IMG/VR virus record: IMGVR_UViG_3300017753_001335
Span: 1 to 23,983 of that record
DNA: 23,983 nucleotides
Source: a virus
Reading direction: 5' to 3' (one strand)
In this document: positions 7,592 through 14,825 of the stretch, piece by piece
Numbering within the stretch: position 1 is the stretch's first letter
Layout: each line of letters opens with the position of its first letter
Position numbers and translations under genes: made by a program
The notes under the pieces: model-generated
Databases searched by the model: none
The model's input: only the letters and a program-made list of their open reading frames with translations
What the model was told of the DNA's origin: nothing

Positions 7592-8532
7592 TTAAACCTA
7601 CAATTCGCCATAATCTCGGTTAAACATGCAACCATATTTATTTCTTGGTCAGCAACAAAGGCAGATTTGTATTGATATCCTGCAAGTGTTAGTATTGCTT
7701 GTGGTACAGAATTATCAGCAAGATACTTACTCAAAGAATCATAAACAGTTCTAAATAAATGAGATGGTTCTTTATCTAGGTTTTGTACAACCCACTTTCT
7801 CATATCATTAAATCTTTTTTCTTTTAAAGTGTTCATCAATTCTTTAATGTTAACTTCAGACATACTGAAGAGAATACCACTATCTATTTTACCACTAACA
7901 GAATATCTTTGCAATTCATTTATCATTCTTCTAATATCAGGAAAGAACTTCATAATAAATTCTGCTAATACTTTCTTATCATATTCTACTTTGTTTTCGT
8001 CTAGAATATCACAAAAACTTTTTAGTAATTTGCCAGCAACTATTCTTCTTTGACCATTAACAATTTTAAAATCTACGGTTGTGCAACGACTGTGTAATGC
8101 AGGTAGTATTTTAGTTTTGTAATTGCAAGTAAAAATAAATCTACAATTATTGTGAAATGTTTCTATAAAGTTTCTTAATGCAGGTTGAACAGATTCAGGA
8201 TTCATATAATCTGCTTCATCTATTATAACAACTTTATGTTTTGAATTGCCATCTAACGATACAGTTGATGCGAAGTCTTTAATCTTATTTCTTAATGTAT
8301 CAATCTGACGACCTTCATCAGAACCATTAATAATAATATAATCTGCACCTATTTCTTCACACAATGCTCTTGCAACTGTGGTCTTACCTGTGCCAGATGT
8401 ACCTGATAATAGTAAGTTTGGTATCTCTTTACCAGAGGCAAACTTTTTCATTGTAGTCATTATATCTTTTGGTAAGATACAATCAACTATCTTTCTAGGT
8501 CTATATCTTTCGACCCATAAAAAATCTTCCAT
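7588..8532 (-). CDS. 44: Clamp loader ATPase subunit (gp44)
   Basis: AAA+ ATPase of the sliding-clamp loader, related to RFC small subunits. Visible motifs: N-terminal FLWVERYRPRKI, Walker A GTSGTGKT (residues 44-51), Walker B VVIIDEAD at about 104-111, sensor-1 FIFTCNY, and the clamp-loader SRC motif in ALHSRCTT. The frame also extends to an upstream TTG at 8547, but I prefer the ATG at 8532: it has GGAG nine bases upstream and gives the usual N-terminus immediately before the WVERYRP box. It starts 18 bp after the gp45 stop and ends in an ATGA overlap with gp62. All ATPase residues look intact. Confidence 0.97.
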   Translation of the reverse strand: MEDFLWVERYRPRKIVDCILPKDIMTTMKKFASGKEIPNLLLSGTSGTGKTTVARALCEEIGADYIIINGSDEGRQIDTLRNKIKDFASTVSLDGNSKHKVVIIDEADYMNPESVQPALRNFIETFHNNCRFIFTCNYKTKILPALHSRCTTVDFKIVNGQRRIVAGKLLKSFCDILDENKVEYDKKVLAEFIMKFFPDIRRMINELQRYSVSGKIDSGILFSMSEVNIKELMNTLKEKRFNDMRKWVVQNLDKEPSHLFRTVYDSLSKYLADNSVPQAILTLAGYQYKSAFVADQEINMVACLTEIMANCRFK

Positions 8533-8550
8533 AATATAAAACTCCAAACA

Positions 8551-9219
8551 TTATTTAAAAACACTCTCTTTTTCTACTGCAATCCAATATTGTATTGGTC
8601 TATTTCTATTAATGAAATGAGCAAGACCTTTTTGTGAGATTGCAACATCATAATCGTCTTCTATTTGTTTGAAGTTTTCCATTCTAAAATGAATAGAAAA
8701 TTCTTTTTCTGTTTCACCTAGTTCTACTGAATATTCATTTGATGATTTATTCTTTTTATCAGATGCAGTAATAGTCATTTTAGAACCATTGCCTGTTAAT
8801 ATAATATCAGGTAGTGCCAGTGAATTAGCACCTTTCATTAGTCTTTCAAATTTTTCTTTTGTGAATTTAAAAGTCACATATCTATCTGGTAAGTCAATTG
8901 TCTTTGAAGGGGTAACTAATACACATGGATCTGCAAAGAAATATTTAATTGATTGACCATACTTCTCATCTGCAATAGTAACATATTGACCACCATTAAA
9001 CTTTAATTTAGGTTGTTCAAACAGTTCTACTGAACGCAAGAACTCTGGAAGTTTATAGATACCAAACTCTTGTTCAAATTGTTCATCAACAGATGCTTCT
9101 GCTAGAACATTCTTCAATGTAGATATTGTACGAATTGTTTTACCTGGTTTTACTAAAATGTTCTCATTAATCTCAGAAAAGTTTTTGAGAACAGAAAGTG
9201 TTTGGTTACTTACCTTCAT
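8551..9219 (-). CDS. 45: Sliding clamp (gp45)
   Basis: Processivity clamp; as a trimer it tethers gp43 to DNA and, in T4, also activates late transcription by binding gp55. The N-terminus MKVSNQTLSVLKNFSEIN aligns well with T4 gp45 (MKLSKDTTALLKNF...). Later parts are more diverged (DPCVLVTPSKTIDLP, DIILTGNGSKMTITA), as is normal for phage clamps; at 222 aa the length matches T4 (228 aa). The frame opens at an ATG at 9234, but the ATG at 9219 fits the family start and has GGAG five bases upstream. That start lies 14 bp inside the preceding DUF3310-like gene, so the two are coupled. Confidence 0.95.
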   Translation of the reverse strand: MKVSNQTLSVLKNFSEINENILVKPGKTIRTISTLKNVLAEASVDEQFEQEFGIYKLPEFLRSVELFEQPKLKFNGGQYVTIADEKYGQSIKYFFADPCVLVTPSKTIDLPDRYVTFKFTKEKFERLMKGANSLALPDIILTGNGSKMTITASDKKNKSSNEYSVELGETEKEFSIHFRMENFKQIEDDYDVAISQKGLAHFINRNRPIQYWIAVEKESVFK

Positions 9220-9478
9220 CTTCACTCCTATCATAATTTATTAATAATGTAATGTAGTGCATCGCTTTAAATAAATCCATTTTATTCTTGCCATGTTTTT
9301 TACCATAACGACACAAGTATTTGATAGCATTTGCTTGAGCAAATTCACGACCAATATTCAGTTCTTTAAATATATCTTGAATTTGAAAACCACTACCACT
9401 ATCAGAGTAGTGTTGATTATATGTAGATTTCACATAATCAATAAGTTCATATAATATTTTATCTTCGTTATATTTCAT
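9206..9478 (-). CDS. DUF3310-like small protein
   Basis: A 90-aa protein of the kind annotated as DUF3310 ('SaV-like') in many phages, whose role is not established. The recognisable region is NIGREFAQANAIKYLCRYGKK (about residues 46-66) followed by DLFKAMHYITLL, matching the family pattern of GNAIKY..R.GKK then DL.KA..Y. The frame could be opened by a GTG at 9490, but that codon lies within the promoter -10 box (TATAGTG); the ATG at 9478 is therefore the start. The promoter leaves only about 3-4 bases of leader. The gene leads the clamp, clamp loader, regA unit and overlaps gp45 by 14 bp, which suggests a role linked to replication or nucleotides, by context only. Confidence 0.75.
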   Translation of the reverse strand: MKYNEDKILYELIDYVKSTYNQHYSDSGSGFQIQDIFKELNIGREFAQANAIKYLCRYGKKHGKNKMDLFKAMHYITLLINYDRSEDEGK

Positions 9479-9488
9479 AATACGAATC

Positions 9489-9517
9489 ACTATACAGTAT
9501 ATTTAATATTTTGTCAA
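9489..9517 (-). promoter_or_regulatory. Early-type promoter for the gp45-44-62-regA unit
   Basis: TTGACA at 9512-9517, 17-bp spacer, TATAGT at 9489-9494, again preceded by C. The first downstream ATG is ten bases past the -10 box, giving a leader of about three or four bases. This is the only promoter seen ahead of the replication genes 45, 44, 62 and regA. Confidence 0.78.
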
Positions 9518-9519
9518 GT

Positions 9520-10236
9520 CTAGATATCATGTAACATTCCAAATTTGTAATCTTCTGGAAGAAATTCAGTTTTTAAGATATCACACGCCTCATCAAAAGG
9601 TAATATACTATCATCAGGTCTATATAAGGGAAAACTTACAACACATCTTGGTATGTCACTTAAACTATTTTTAGCACTATGAAAATAATTTGTGCTTACA
9701 AGTGTAGGATAACAAGTATCTAATACAACCTCTTCCATTAATTCTGCATCTTCTCTGTTTAACATAGGTATTTCTTCTTTTATTTTTATATCATCATCTT
9801 GGTGAAATGGTAGATGATAAATTTTTTTACTATCTATTGGTTTAAAATATTGCAATCTACTTGTATAATGTCCGAAGGTAAAATTAATAGAACAGGTATG
9901 AAACCTATCAAAATCTAATTCTGTTCTTTCTTCATTTGCCCAAATAGCAATACCATTATCTGTGTGTATTGTTAAGTTTTGTTTTTTATTTGTGATTAGA
10001 TATGGCACATATTCACTTAATTTAATTCTAGATTTATAATGACTATTGATATAATCAACAAACAATTTATGTTCTTTTAAATGCAATGGTTGATGTTTGT
10101 AACCACATTCGTAAAAAGCATCTGCTTTAAATTTTCTATCAACATTTATCATATCAACAAAATTGTCAATAGTTGAAAAAGATTTTATAATTGCTTCTTT
10201 TTTTAAGAAGTAAGGTATATCAAGATATCTATACAT
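9520..10236 (-). CDS. Putative 2OG-Fe(II) oxygenase-like protein B (tandem paralogue)
   Basis: 238 aa, not a family I can name. It is clearly paralogous to its neighbour: both begin M[YF]RYLDIP[YF]F and share a scaffold. The residues expected of a double-stranded beta-helix 2OG/Fe(II) oxygenase are present in order: HTD (H91, D93) in NLTIHTDN, a middle strand SINFTFG..TSRLQYF, then YPTLVSTNYFHSAKN (H186) and IPRCVVSFPL (R197). H-x-D...H...R is the usual Fe and 2-oxoglutarate binding set. A C-terminal LPFDEACDIL motif is also shared with the paralogue. It starts 8 bp inside the paralogue and has its own promoter (10248-10276), so it can be made alone. The function and the enzyme assignment are inference from the motif order; the two copies have diverged widely outside it. 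Confidence 0.6.
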   Translation of the reverse strand: MYRYLDIPYFLKKEAIIKSFSTIDNFVDMINVDRKFKADAFYECGYKHQPLHLKEHKLFVDYINSHYKSRIKLSEYVPYLITNKKQNLTIHTDNGIAIWANEERTELDFDRFHTCSINFTFGHYTSRLQYFKPIDSKKIYHLPFHQDDDIKIKEEIPMLNREDAELMEEVVLDTCYPTLVSTNYFHSAKNSLSDIPRCVVSFPLYRPDDSILPFDEACDILKTEFLPEDYKFGMLHDI

Positions 10237-10813
10237 GATGTTTATTTAATATACTACAAGCATCATCAAATGTCAAGTATGAACCATCTTTATTTAATAA
10301 TGAAAAACTAATAACATACCTAGGTGTGTTTGATAATTTATTATATGCTCTATGAAATGCACCTGCATTTACTAAAGTTGGATAACTATTATCATTTGTT
10401 TCACATATAAACTTGGCATCTTTTTCATCTACTACAGGTACTAACTCTTCAAATTTTAAATCATCATTTTGTTTGTATTGTTTGTATTGTATTTTTGATT
10501 TATCTTCTACTTCATAAAACTGTAATTTACTTTTATCATCTGCAAAATTAAAGTTAAGTTTTGCAAAACTATTTTCATGTTCTAAATCTGAGTGTATGGT
10601 CATAATTGAATTTTCTGAAGTGTATAACTGTGTAACATAACCTAAAGTTATCTTGTCACCATAATTATCGTTTATCCATTTTTTAACTTGATTGTATTCA
10701 GATAAATCAATATCTCTCATAATATAACCTGAATTTGAATTATCTATTTTAATGTATTTTAATTGTTTGTTTGGTTGCTTTATGAAGAACGGTATGTCTA
10801 AATAACGAAACAT
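10229..10813 (-). CDS. Putative 2OG-Fe(II) oxygenase-like protein A (tandem paralogue)
   Basis: 194 aa from the ATG at 10813. The frame opens further upstream at 10876, inside hsp20, but the 10813 start gives MFRYLDIPFF, matching the paralogue's own start, and lies 20 bp after the hsp20 stop. The oxygenase-like signature is HSD (H74, D76) in IMTIHSDLE, the strand AKLNFNFADDKSKLQFY, then YPTLVNAGAFHRAYN (H154) and TPRYVISFSL (R165), with the shared ending LTFDDACSIL. It follows hsp20 with no promoter between, so it should be transcribed with it, including from the late promoter. The 3' end of this gene contains the -35 and -10 boxes of the next gene. Target unknown; Asp/Asn-hydroxylase or prolyl-hydroxylase-like chemistry on a protein is possible. 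Confidence 0.6.
   Translation of the reverse strand: MFRYLDIPFFIKQPNKQLKYIKIDNSNSGYIMRDIDLSEYNQVKKWINDNYGDKITLGYVTQLYTSENSIMTIHSDLEHENSFAKLNFNFADDKSKLQFYEVEDKSKIQYKQYKQNDDLKFEELVPVVDEKDAKFICETNDNSYPTLVNAGAFHRAYNKLSNTPRYVISFSLLNKDGSYLTFDDACSILNKHHV
10248..10276 (-). promoter_or_regulatory. Early-type promoter inside paralogue A, driving paralogue B
   Basis: TTGACA at 10271-10276, 17-bp spacer and TATATT at 10248-10253, preceded by C. It lies within the coding end of the preceding gene. The ATG of paralogue B follows 11 bases after the -10 box, so the leader would be about four or five bases with no Shine-Dalgarno. Confidence 0.72.
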
Positions 10814-10832
10814 ACCGTTCTTATTGTTGCTA

Positions 10833-11270
10833 TTACTTGATTGCAATAGTCTTTGGTTTTTTATGTTCAGGCACAATTCTTTCTAAAGAAACAGTCAATA
10901 GACCATCTTTTAGTTCTGCACCGTTTACTTCTACATCATCAGCAATTGTGAAATGCCTTTCAAAGTATCTCTTTGAAATCCCTTGATGTATTACTTCTTT
11001 CTCTTCTTCAGAATTTTCTCTGATAGATTTTACTAATAAAGTATTTTCTACTACCTTAACTTCAATATCTTTCTTCGAATAACCTGCGAGAGCAATTTGA
11101 ATATCGTATTTGTTATCAGTAACTTTTACGATATCATAAGGTGGGTAAGATTGTTTGTAAGAACCTCGTAGTATATTCTCGTCAAACATCTTTCCAAAAT
11201 CTTCAAAGATGTCGTCAAATCCTATAGTTACTGGTCTTAATTGATTGAATATGCTTAATGCGTTTGTCAT
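10833..11270 (-). CDS. hsp20: Small heat-shock protein (Hsp20/alpha-crystallin)
   Basis: ATP-independent chaperone that holds unfolding proteins; small HSPs are common in marine T4-like phages, where a role in virion protein folding or host stress is proposed. The 145-aa protein has a short N-terminal arm (LRPVTIGFDDIFEDFGKMFD), an alpha-crystallin domain at about 40-135 with YPPYDIVK..DNKYDIQIALAGYSKKDIEV, and the terminal strand ELKDGLLTVSLERIVPE, then the basic tail KKPKTIAIK with an I-x-I-type motif (IAI). The start has the strongest Shine-Dalgarno in the window (GGAGGT) on a long leader, unlike the other promoter-proximal genes. Both an early-type and a late-type promoter precede it, suggesting expression throughout infection. 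Confidence 0.96.
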   Translation of the reverse strand: MTNALSIFNQLRPVTIGFDDIFEDFGKMFDENILRGSYKQSYPPYDIVKVTDNKYDIQIALAGYSKKDIEVKVVENTLLVKSIRENSEEEKEVIHQGISKRYFERHFTIADDVEVNGAELKDGLLTVSLERIVPEHKKPKTIAIK

Positions 11271-11330
11271 ATAAACCTCCTTGTTTTAAGCAAAGTTAAT
11301 AAATGTACACTTTATAAGTCGTACATATAT

Positions 11331-11359
11331 AATATAATACTTTTATTTATAAATGTCAA
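11331..11359 (-). promoter_or_regulatory. Early-type promoter for hsp20
   Basis: TTGACA at 11354-11359, 17-bp spacer, TATATT at 11331-11336, preceded by C. The -35 box overlaps the TGA stop of kdsA. The leader is about 54 bases and ends in GGAGGT, so here the same promoter type feeds ordinary Shine-Dalgarno initiation. Confidence 0.78.
11344..11351 (-). promoter_or_regulatory. T4-type late promoter for hsp20
   Basis: An exact TATAAATA, the late-promoter element recognised in T4 by RNA polymerase carrying gp55. It sits in the spacer of the early-type promoter for the same gene, so the two cannot be occupied together. A transcript would start near 11338 and carry a leader of about 68 bases with the GGAGGT site. 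Confidence 0.7.
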
Positions 11360-12189
11360 GCAATAAATCCATTTTTTGTTACTTCATCTAATTCGACTAA
11401 CTCACTTAAAAGTTTATCTAGACTATCTAATCTGAGCATATTAGGTCCATCACTAGGTGCATTATCTGGGTCTTGATGTACTTCCATAAAAATACCTGCA
11501 ATGCCTGTCGTGATAGCACACTTTGCTAATACTGGTACAAAATCTCTATTACCACCAGATGTAGTACCATTGCCGCCAGGTTGTTGTACAGAATGTGTTG
11601 CATCAAAAATAACTGGATACTTTGTTTCTTTCATTATAGGCAACGCAGTCATATCAGATACTAATCTGTTATAACCAAAACTTGCACCTCTCTCACATAA
11701 TAAAATTTTATCATTTATGTGTTCTATTTTACTAATAACATTTTTCATATCCCAAGGTGCCATAAACTGACCTTTTTTAATCATTACAGGTTTATTAGTC
11801 ATAGCAGCAGCAACCAGTAAATCTGTCTGTCTACTTAAAAATGCTGGTATTTGAATAATATCTACAACTTGAGAAATAATAGTTTGTTCTTCTGTGTGTA
11901 TATCTGTTATAAGAGGCACATCATCAAATTCTTTCTGAAGATATTCAAATATATCCATAGACAAATCTAGACCTGCACCTCTTTTTGAGTTTGCACTTGT
12001 TCTATTTGCTTTGTCAAATGATGATTTAAAAACAAATGGTACTTCATATGTCATTGCAATTTCTCTTATTAGACCACACATATCTATAGAATGTTGTAGT
12101 GATTCTACTTGACAAGGTCCTGCAATTAAAACAAATGGACTATCATTGTTAAAACCAAATACTCTGTTATTTAAATTAATATGTTTCAT
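11356..12189 (-). CDS. kdsA: 3-deoxy-8-phosphooctulonate synthase (KdsA)
   Basis: KdsA condenses phosphoenolpyruvate with arabinose 5-phosphate to make Kdo 8-phosphate, the precursor of the Kdo sugar in the lipopolysaccharide inner core. The full-length protein (277 aa) has IAGPCQVES (C26), FKSSFDKANRTS (54-65), FLSRQTDLL, KKGQFMAPWDMKN, CERGASFGYNRLV, FDATHSVQQPGG (H199) and FMEVHQDPDNAPSDG (E236, D247). The Cys at the first site with His/Glu/Asp at the right distances marks the metal-dependent class; E. coli KdsA has Asn there. This is an auxiliary metabolic gene, complete and apparently functional, at the end of the gp55-to-kdsA gene run. Its start overlaps the methyltransferase stop by 4 bp. 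It may keep host surface sugar synthesis going or alter it. Confidence 0.96.
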   Translation of the reverse strand: MKHINLNNRVFGFNNDSPFVLIAGPCQVESLQHSIDMCGLIREIAMTYEVPFVFKSSFDKANRTSANSKRGAGLDLSMDIFEYLQKEFDDVPLITDIHTEEQTIISQVVDIIQIPAFLSRQTDLLVAAAMTNKPVMIKKGQFMAPWDMKNVISKIEHINDKILLCERGASFGYNRLVSDMTALPIMKETKYPVIFDATHSVQQPGGNGTTSGGNRDFVPVLAKCAITTGIAGIFMEVHQDPDNAPSDGPNMLRLDSLDKLLSELVELDEVTKNGFIA

Positions 12190-13271
12190 TTTACACCTAT
12201 AAAAATTGGTTCATATTTTCTACCAGGCAAATCTGGTCTTTCAAATTTACCTATATAATTGTTACTTTGTTTCTTTTCTGACTCATCACCTTCTAATGTT
12301 GCAACTTGTCTTGCCCCTTGTTGTGTTGATAATGATAACCACCAAACATCAATACTTCTAAATCCTGCTTCTACCATACATTGATGAGTATCTTCTTCAA
12401 ATGTTTTATATGATTTTACATTTGCAACATTGAACGCCGCCCTCTTACCTGGTTTCAAACCAATGTATGCGTTCTTAATTGTCTTTAATAAAAAACCATT
12501 ACGCCATTCATCTTGTTCTTTAAACTTATTAAATGATTGTTCTGGTTCATCACCATATTGTTCGTGTCCTAGATAAGGTGGACTTGTAAATACAAAATCT
12601 AATGAACCCTCTTCAGGTAAATATGTTTCACTACCTTGTCTTAATAGTTTATACATCTTATCTTTATGACCATATTGTTCTACTATTTTTTGTAAACCTT
12701 CATAAGTAGGAACACAAGGGTCTGTACCAATATAATTTACACCAGCAGCAATCGCCCCTAACACTCTACCACCATACCCCATACTAGGATCCCATACTGT
12801 ACCTGCAACAGTACCTTCTAGTATAGAATCTTTTTCTACAAAAACATCATAGAGTGTGGCGGCGGCAGTAGGTCTAAAGTTAGAAACTTTCTGTGTGCCT
12901 GAATATCTTTTCAACATTGTTCTAAAATCTGATGCAGTTATTTCTTCAGGTTTTCTTTTAGGAAAAAATTGACCTTTTAATATTTTGCCTATACCTTTTT
13001 TAAGATGTTCTTCATCTTCCCATAGTTCCATAGGTGTTCGCATCTTTCCACACTTAACACCCCAAGCGTGTTGCATAAATGACCACGCAAGAGAAAGACC
13101 ATGTGTAGATTGACCTATAATCTTATTCTGTCTATCTAACATAGTATCTCTACGAAAAGTTAAAAGTTTGTAATACTCACTATTTCTCCACTCTGTATCT
13201 GTAGAGTAAAAAGGAAAACCTTTATTCTTCCAATTATTATATACTAAGTCTATTAAATTTGTTTCTGACAT
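12186..13271 (-). CDS. DNA amino-methyltransferase (SPPY type)
   Basis: A 361-aa S-adenosylmethionine-dependent methyltransferase. The cofactor motif is DPSMGYGGRVLGA at about 161-173 followed by YIGTDP (181-186), and the catalytic motif IV is TSPPY at 229-233; S/TPPY is the form seen in N4-cytosine and some N6-adenine DNA methyltransferases. Motif I precedes motif IV by only about 65 residues. The N-terminal 150 residues (WSFMQHAWGVKCGKM, FRPTAAATLYDVF) may contact the target and are not familiar to me. The end FERPDLPGRKYEPIFIGV is typical of a conserved phage family. I chose the ATG at 13271 (AGGG seven bases upstream) over the one six bases earlier. It overlaps the GNAT gene. The base modified and the recognition sequence cannot be read from the sequence. 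Confidence 0.85.
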   Translation of the reverse strand: MSETNLIDLVYNNWKNKGFPFYSTDTEWRNSEYYKLLTFRRDTMLDRQNKIIGQSTHGLSLAWSFMQHAWGVKCGKMRTPMELWEDEEHLKKGIGKILKGQFFPKRKPEEITASDFRTMLKRYSGTQKVSNFRPTAAATLYDVFVEKDSILEGTVAGTVWDPSMGYGGRVLGAIAAGVNYIGTDPCVPTYEGLQKIVEQYGHKDKMYKLLRQGSETYLPEEGSLDFVFTSPPYLGHEQYGDEPEQSFNKFKEQDEWRNGFLLKTIKNAYIGLKPGKRAAFNVANVKSYKTFEEDTHQCMVEAGFRSIDVWWLSLSTQQGARQVATLEGDESEKKQSNNYIGKFERPDLPGRKYEPIFIGVK

Positions 13272-13680
13272 ATACATTCCCTGGCAATGTTCCTTTTGCC
13301 CAACTTGTTTTACCTATTAATTTCATCTTCATACTATCATAGAATTTGTTTGCTGTCAAGTTATCTTCTCTTACAGATAGATAAACATTGTTAGGACAAT
13401 AGTCAAAGAACCTATTTAATACATCTCTTGCATTACCCTTACCTTGTGTAGCATTTGCTATCTGATGTAATACAGTATCACCTTTTTCTAATTGCACATT
13501 ACCTACTTTTTGTTTTCTTTTTGTATGGTGAAAAGTTATAAGAACATTATTATCAAGAATCAGTTGTTTATTTTCAATCATTCTTTTCATGTAATCTGTT
13601 CTTACATGAGGAAACCATTGTTTATGTTTGTAAAATATTTCTTTTACTTTTTCAAAATCTTTAGAACATGCTAATTTCAT
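13237..13680 (-). CDS. GNAT-family acetyltransferase
   Basis: A 147-aa protein with the acetyl-CoA binding signature QGKGNA (79-84, the Q/RxxGxG/A motif A) after the strand VLHQIAN, and the C-terminal motif B YLSVREDNLTANKFYDSMKM (100-119), where N107, A110 and Y114 are the usual positions. The ending GKTSWAKGTLPGNVYV is unusual for GNATs. Members acetylate amines of proteins, antibiotics or small molecules; RimI-like enzymes acetylate ribosomal proteins. The substrate is unknown. It overlaps both neighbours (20 bp with the hydroxylase upstream, 35 bp with the methyltransferase downstream) and so belongs to the gp55-to-kdsA run. Confidence 0.75.
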   Translation of the reverse strand: MKLACSKDFEKVKEIFYKHKQWFPHVRTDYMKRMIENKQLILDNNVLITFHHTKRKQKVGNVQLEKGDTVLHQIANATQGKGNARDVLNRFFDYCPNNVYLSVREDNLTANKFYDSMKMKLIGKTSWAKGTLPGNVYVRNKFNRLSI

Positions 13681-14275
13681 TTATCATACCCTCAAGTTTC
13701 TCATTGATAAAACAGTCAATAACTAAATGTAATCTGTCAAAATCTGCATCATTTGTTACAGCGTGTGGTTTTGATACATCTGTATAATAATATCTACCTT
13801 GTTGTAAGTTACATTCTATTTTAGTTTTATCTTCCCACAAATACATTTTAACCTTTTCATTTGTTTTTAGGGGTGCGTGTATTCTGATAATATTACCATT
13901 CTTTATTTCTTTATCTACTTTATCTGTATGTTTTGATATCTTAGTACCTGCTCTCAATCTCATAATTCTAATTCGTTCAAAGTTTGCAGGTATATGCCAC
14001 AGTATTTGTTTTATAGGTGCACATTCTGGTTGTTCATATAGATGAGTATACATTAAACCTTGACCTTGTATATTACTATCTAATACACCTGGTTTTAAAA
14101 TGTTACTAATGTCATCACTATAACCTCTTATTGATATTGCTTGCCATTGTTCTTTTTTATTAAACTTAGTTTTTACTGCTGAGTAATTTAATTTGTTTAA
14201 ATAGTTTACCATTTCGTCTAATGGTTCATCAGCGAATGATGGTAAGTCTAAAAGTTTAAATGTCGCTCTTGTCAT
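13661..14275 (-). CDS. Aspartyl/asparaginyl beta-hydroxylase-like 2OG oxygenase
   Basis: A 204-aa protein resembling the Asp_Arg_Hydrox family, which hydroxylates Asp, Asn or Arg side chains using Fe(II) and 2-oxoglutarate. The core is IRIMRLRAGTKISKHTDKVD (H116, D118), RIHAPLKTN (H133), then GRYYYTDVSKPHAVTNDADFDRLHLVID-like spacing with H171 and R181 as distal Fe ligand and 2OG-binding residue. The order H-x-D, basic middle residue, H, R is intact, so activity is plausible. The first 95 residues are a variable cap. It lies between deformylase (20 bp overlap) and GNAT (20 bp overlap), three consecutive genes able to modify proteins. Confidence 0.82.
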   Translation of the reverse strand: MTRATFKLLDLPSFADEPLDEMVNYLNKLNYSAVKTKFNKKEQWQAISIRGYSDDISNILKPGVLDSNIQGQGLMYTHLYEQPECAPIKQILWHIPANFERIRIMRLRAGTKISKHTDKVDKEIKNGNIIRIHAPLKTNEKVKMYLWEDKTKIECNLQQGRYYYTDVSKPHAVTNDADFDRLHLVIDCFINEKLEGMINEISMF

Positions 14276-14825
14276 CTTTTTCTCTTTTGATTCTCTGTAA
14301 CTCTCTTGCGTGTTTTGTTGCTAATTTTTCTGCTTTCTTTTTTGCTAAGTCAAATCTAAATTTAGAAACACCATCAATCATTGATTTGCCTTGAGTGTGT
14401 TCGTATTCGTGTTGAAATATTCTACTCATATAACCATCTAGATGTGCTTCTTTTAATTCACCATCGGCATCTTCATATTTTCCTACACATTTTCTAGACC
14501 TTTCTATGTTTAGAAATATAAAAGGATATGATAAACAACCTTCTTTCATTTTTACTTTTTCTTGACTCATACTCACAATAACTGGATTAAAACATGCTAA
14601 TTTTAAACCATCTTCTATACTAGGATGTCCTCCTAATACAAACATATTTAGATTTATGCCTACTTGATTTGCAGTTAAACCTATGCCGCCTGCCTTTGCC
14701 ATAAATTTAAACATATCATCAACTAACTCTTGTCTAGTTTTATAACCATAATCCTTTAATTGTGAGTCGTCAAATGTTGGTAAAGGTTTATGTAATGATT
14801 CGCTATCTGGATTTAATAATTTCAT
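14256..14825 (-). CDS. def: Peptide deformylase
   Basis: Removes the N-formyl group from the first methionine of nascent proteins. All three family motifs are intact: GIGLTANQ (47-54; usual GxGLAAxQ), EGCLS (95-99, metal-binding C97) and HEYEH (139-143, HExxH with the catalytic Glu). At 189 aa it has a longer, highly basic C-terminal tail (KKKAEKLATKHARELQRIKREKDDK), unlike the short cyanophage enzymes, perhaps aiding ribosome contact, which is speculative. Deformylases are known auxiliary genes of marine phages. The start overlaps gp46 by 4 bp and has GAGG upstream. Confidence 0.95.
   Translation of the reverse strand: MKLLNPDSESLHKPLPTFDDSQLKDYGYKTRQELVDDMFKFMAKAGGIGLTANQVGINLNMFVLGGHPSIEDGLKLACFNPVIVSMSQEKVKMKEGCLSYPFIFLNIERSRKCVGKYEDADGELKEAHLDGYMSRIFQHEYEHTQGKSMIDGVSKFRFDLAKKKAEKLATKHARELQRIKREKDDKSDI

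Noticed and set aside
13321-13350. CTTGACA box inside the GNAT gene with a weak TAGTAT 17 bp on
   Set aside because: It lies in a conserved GNAT motif (NLTANKFYD), the -10 box is poor, and no start codon sits at the right place behind it.
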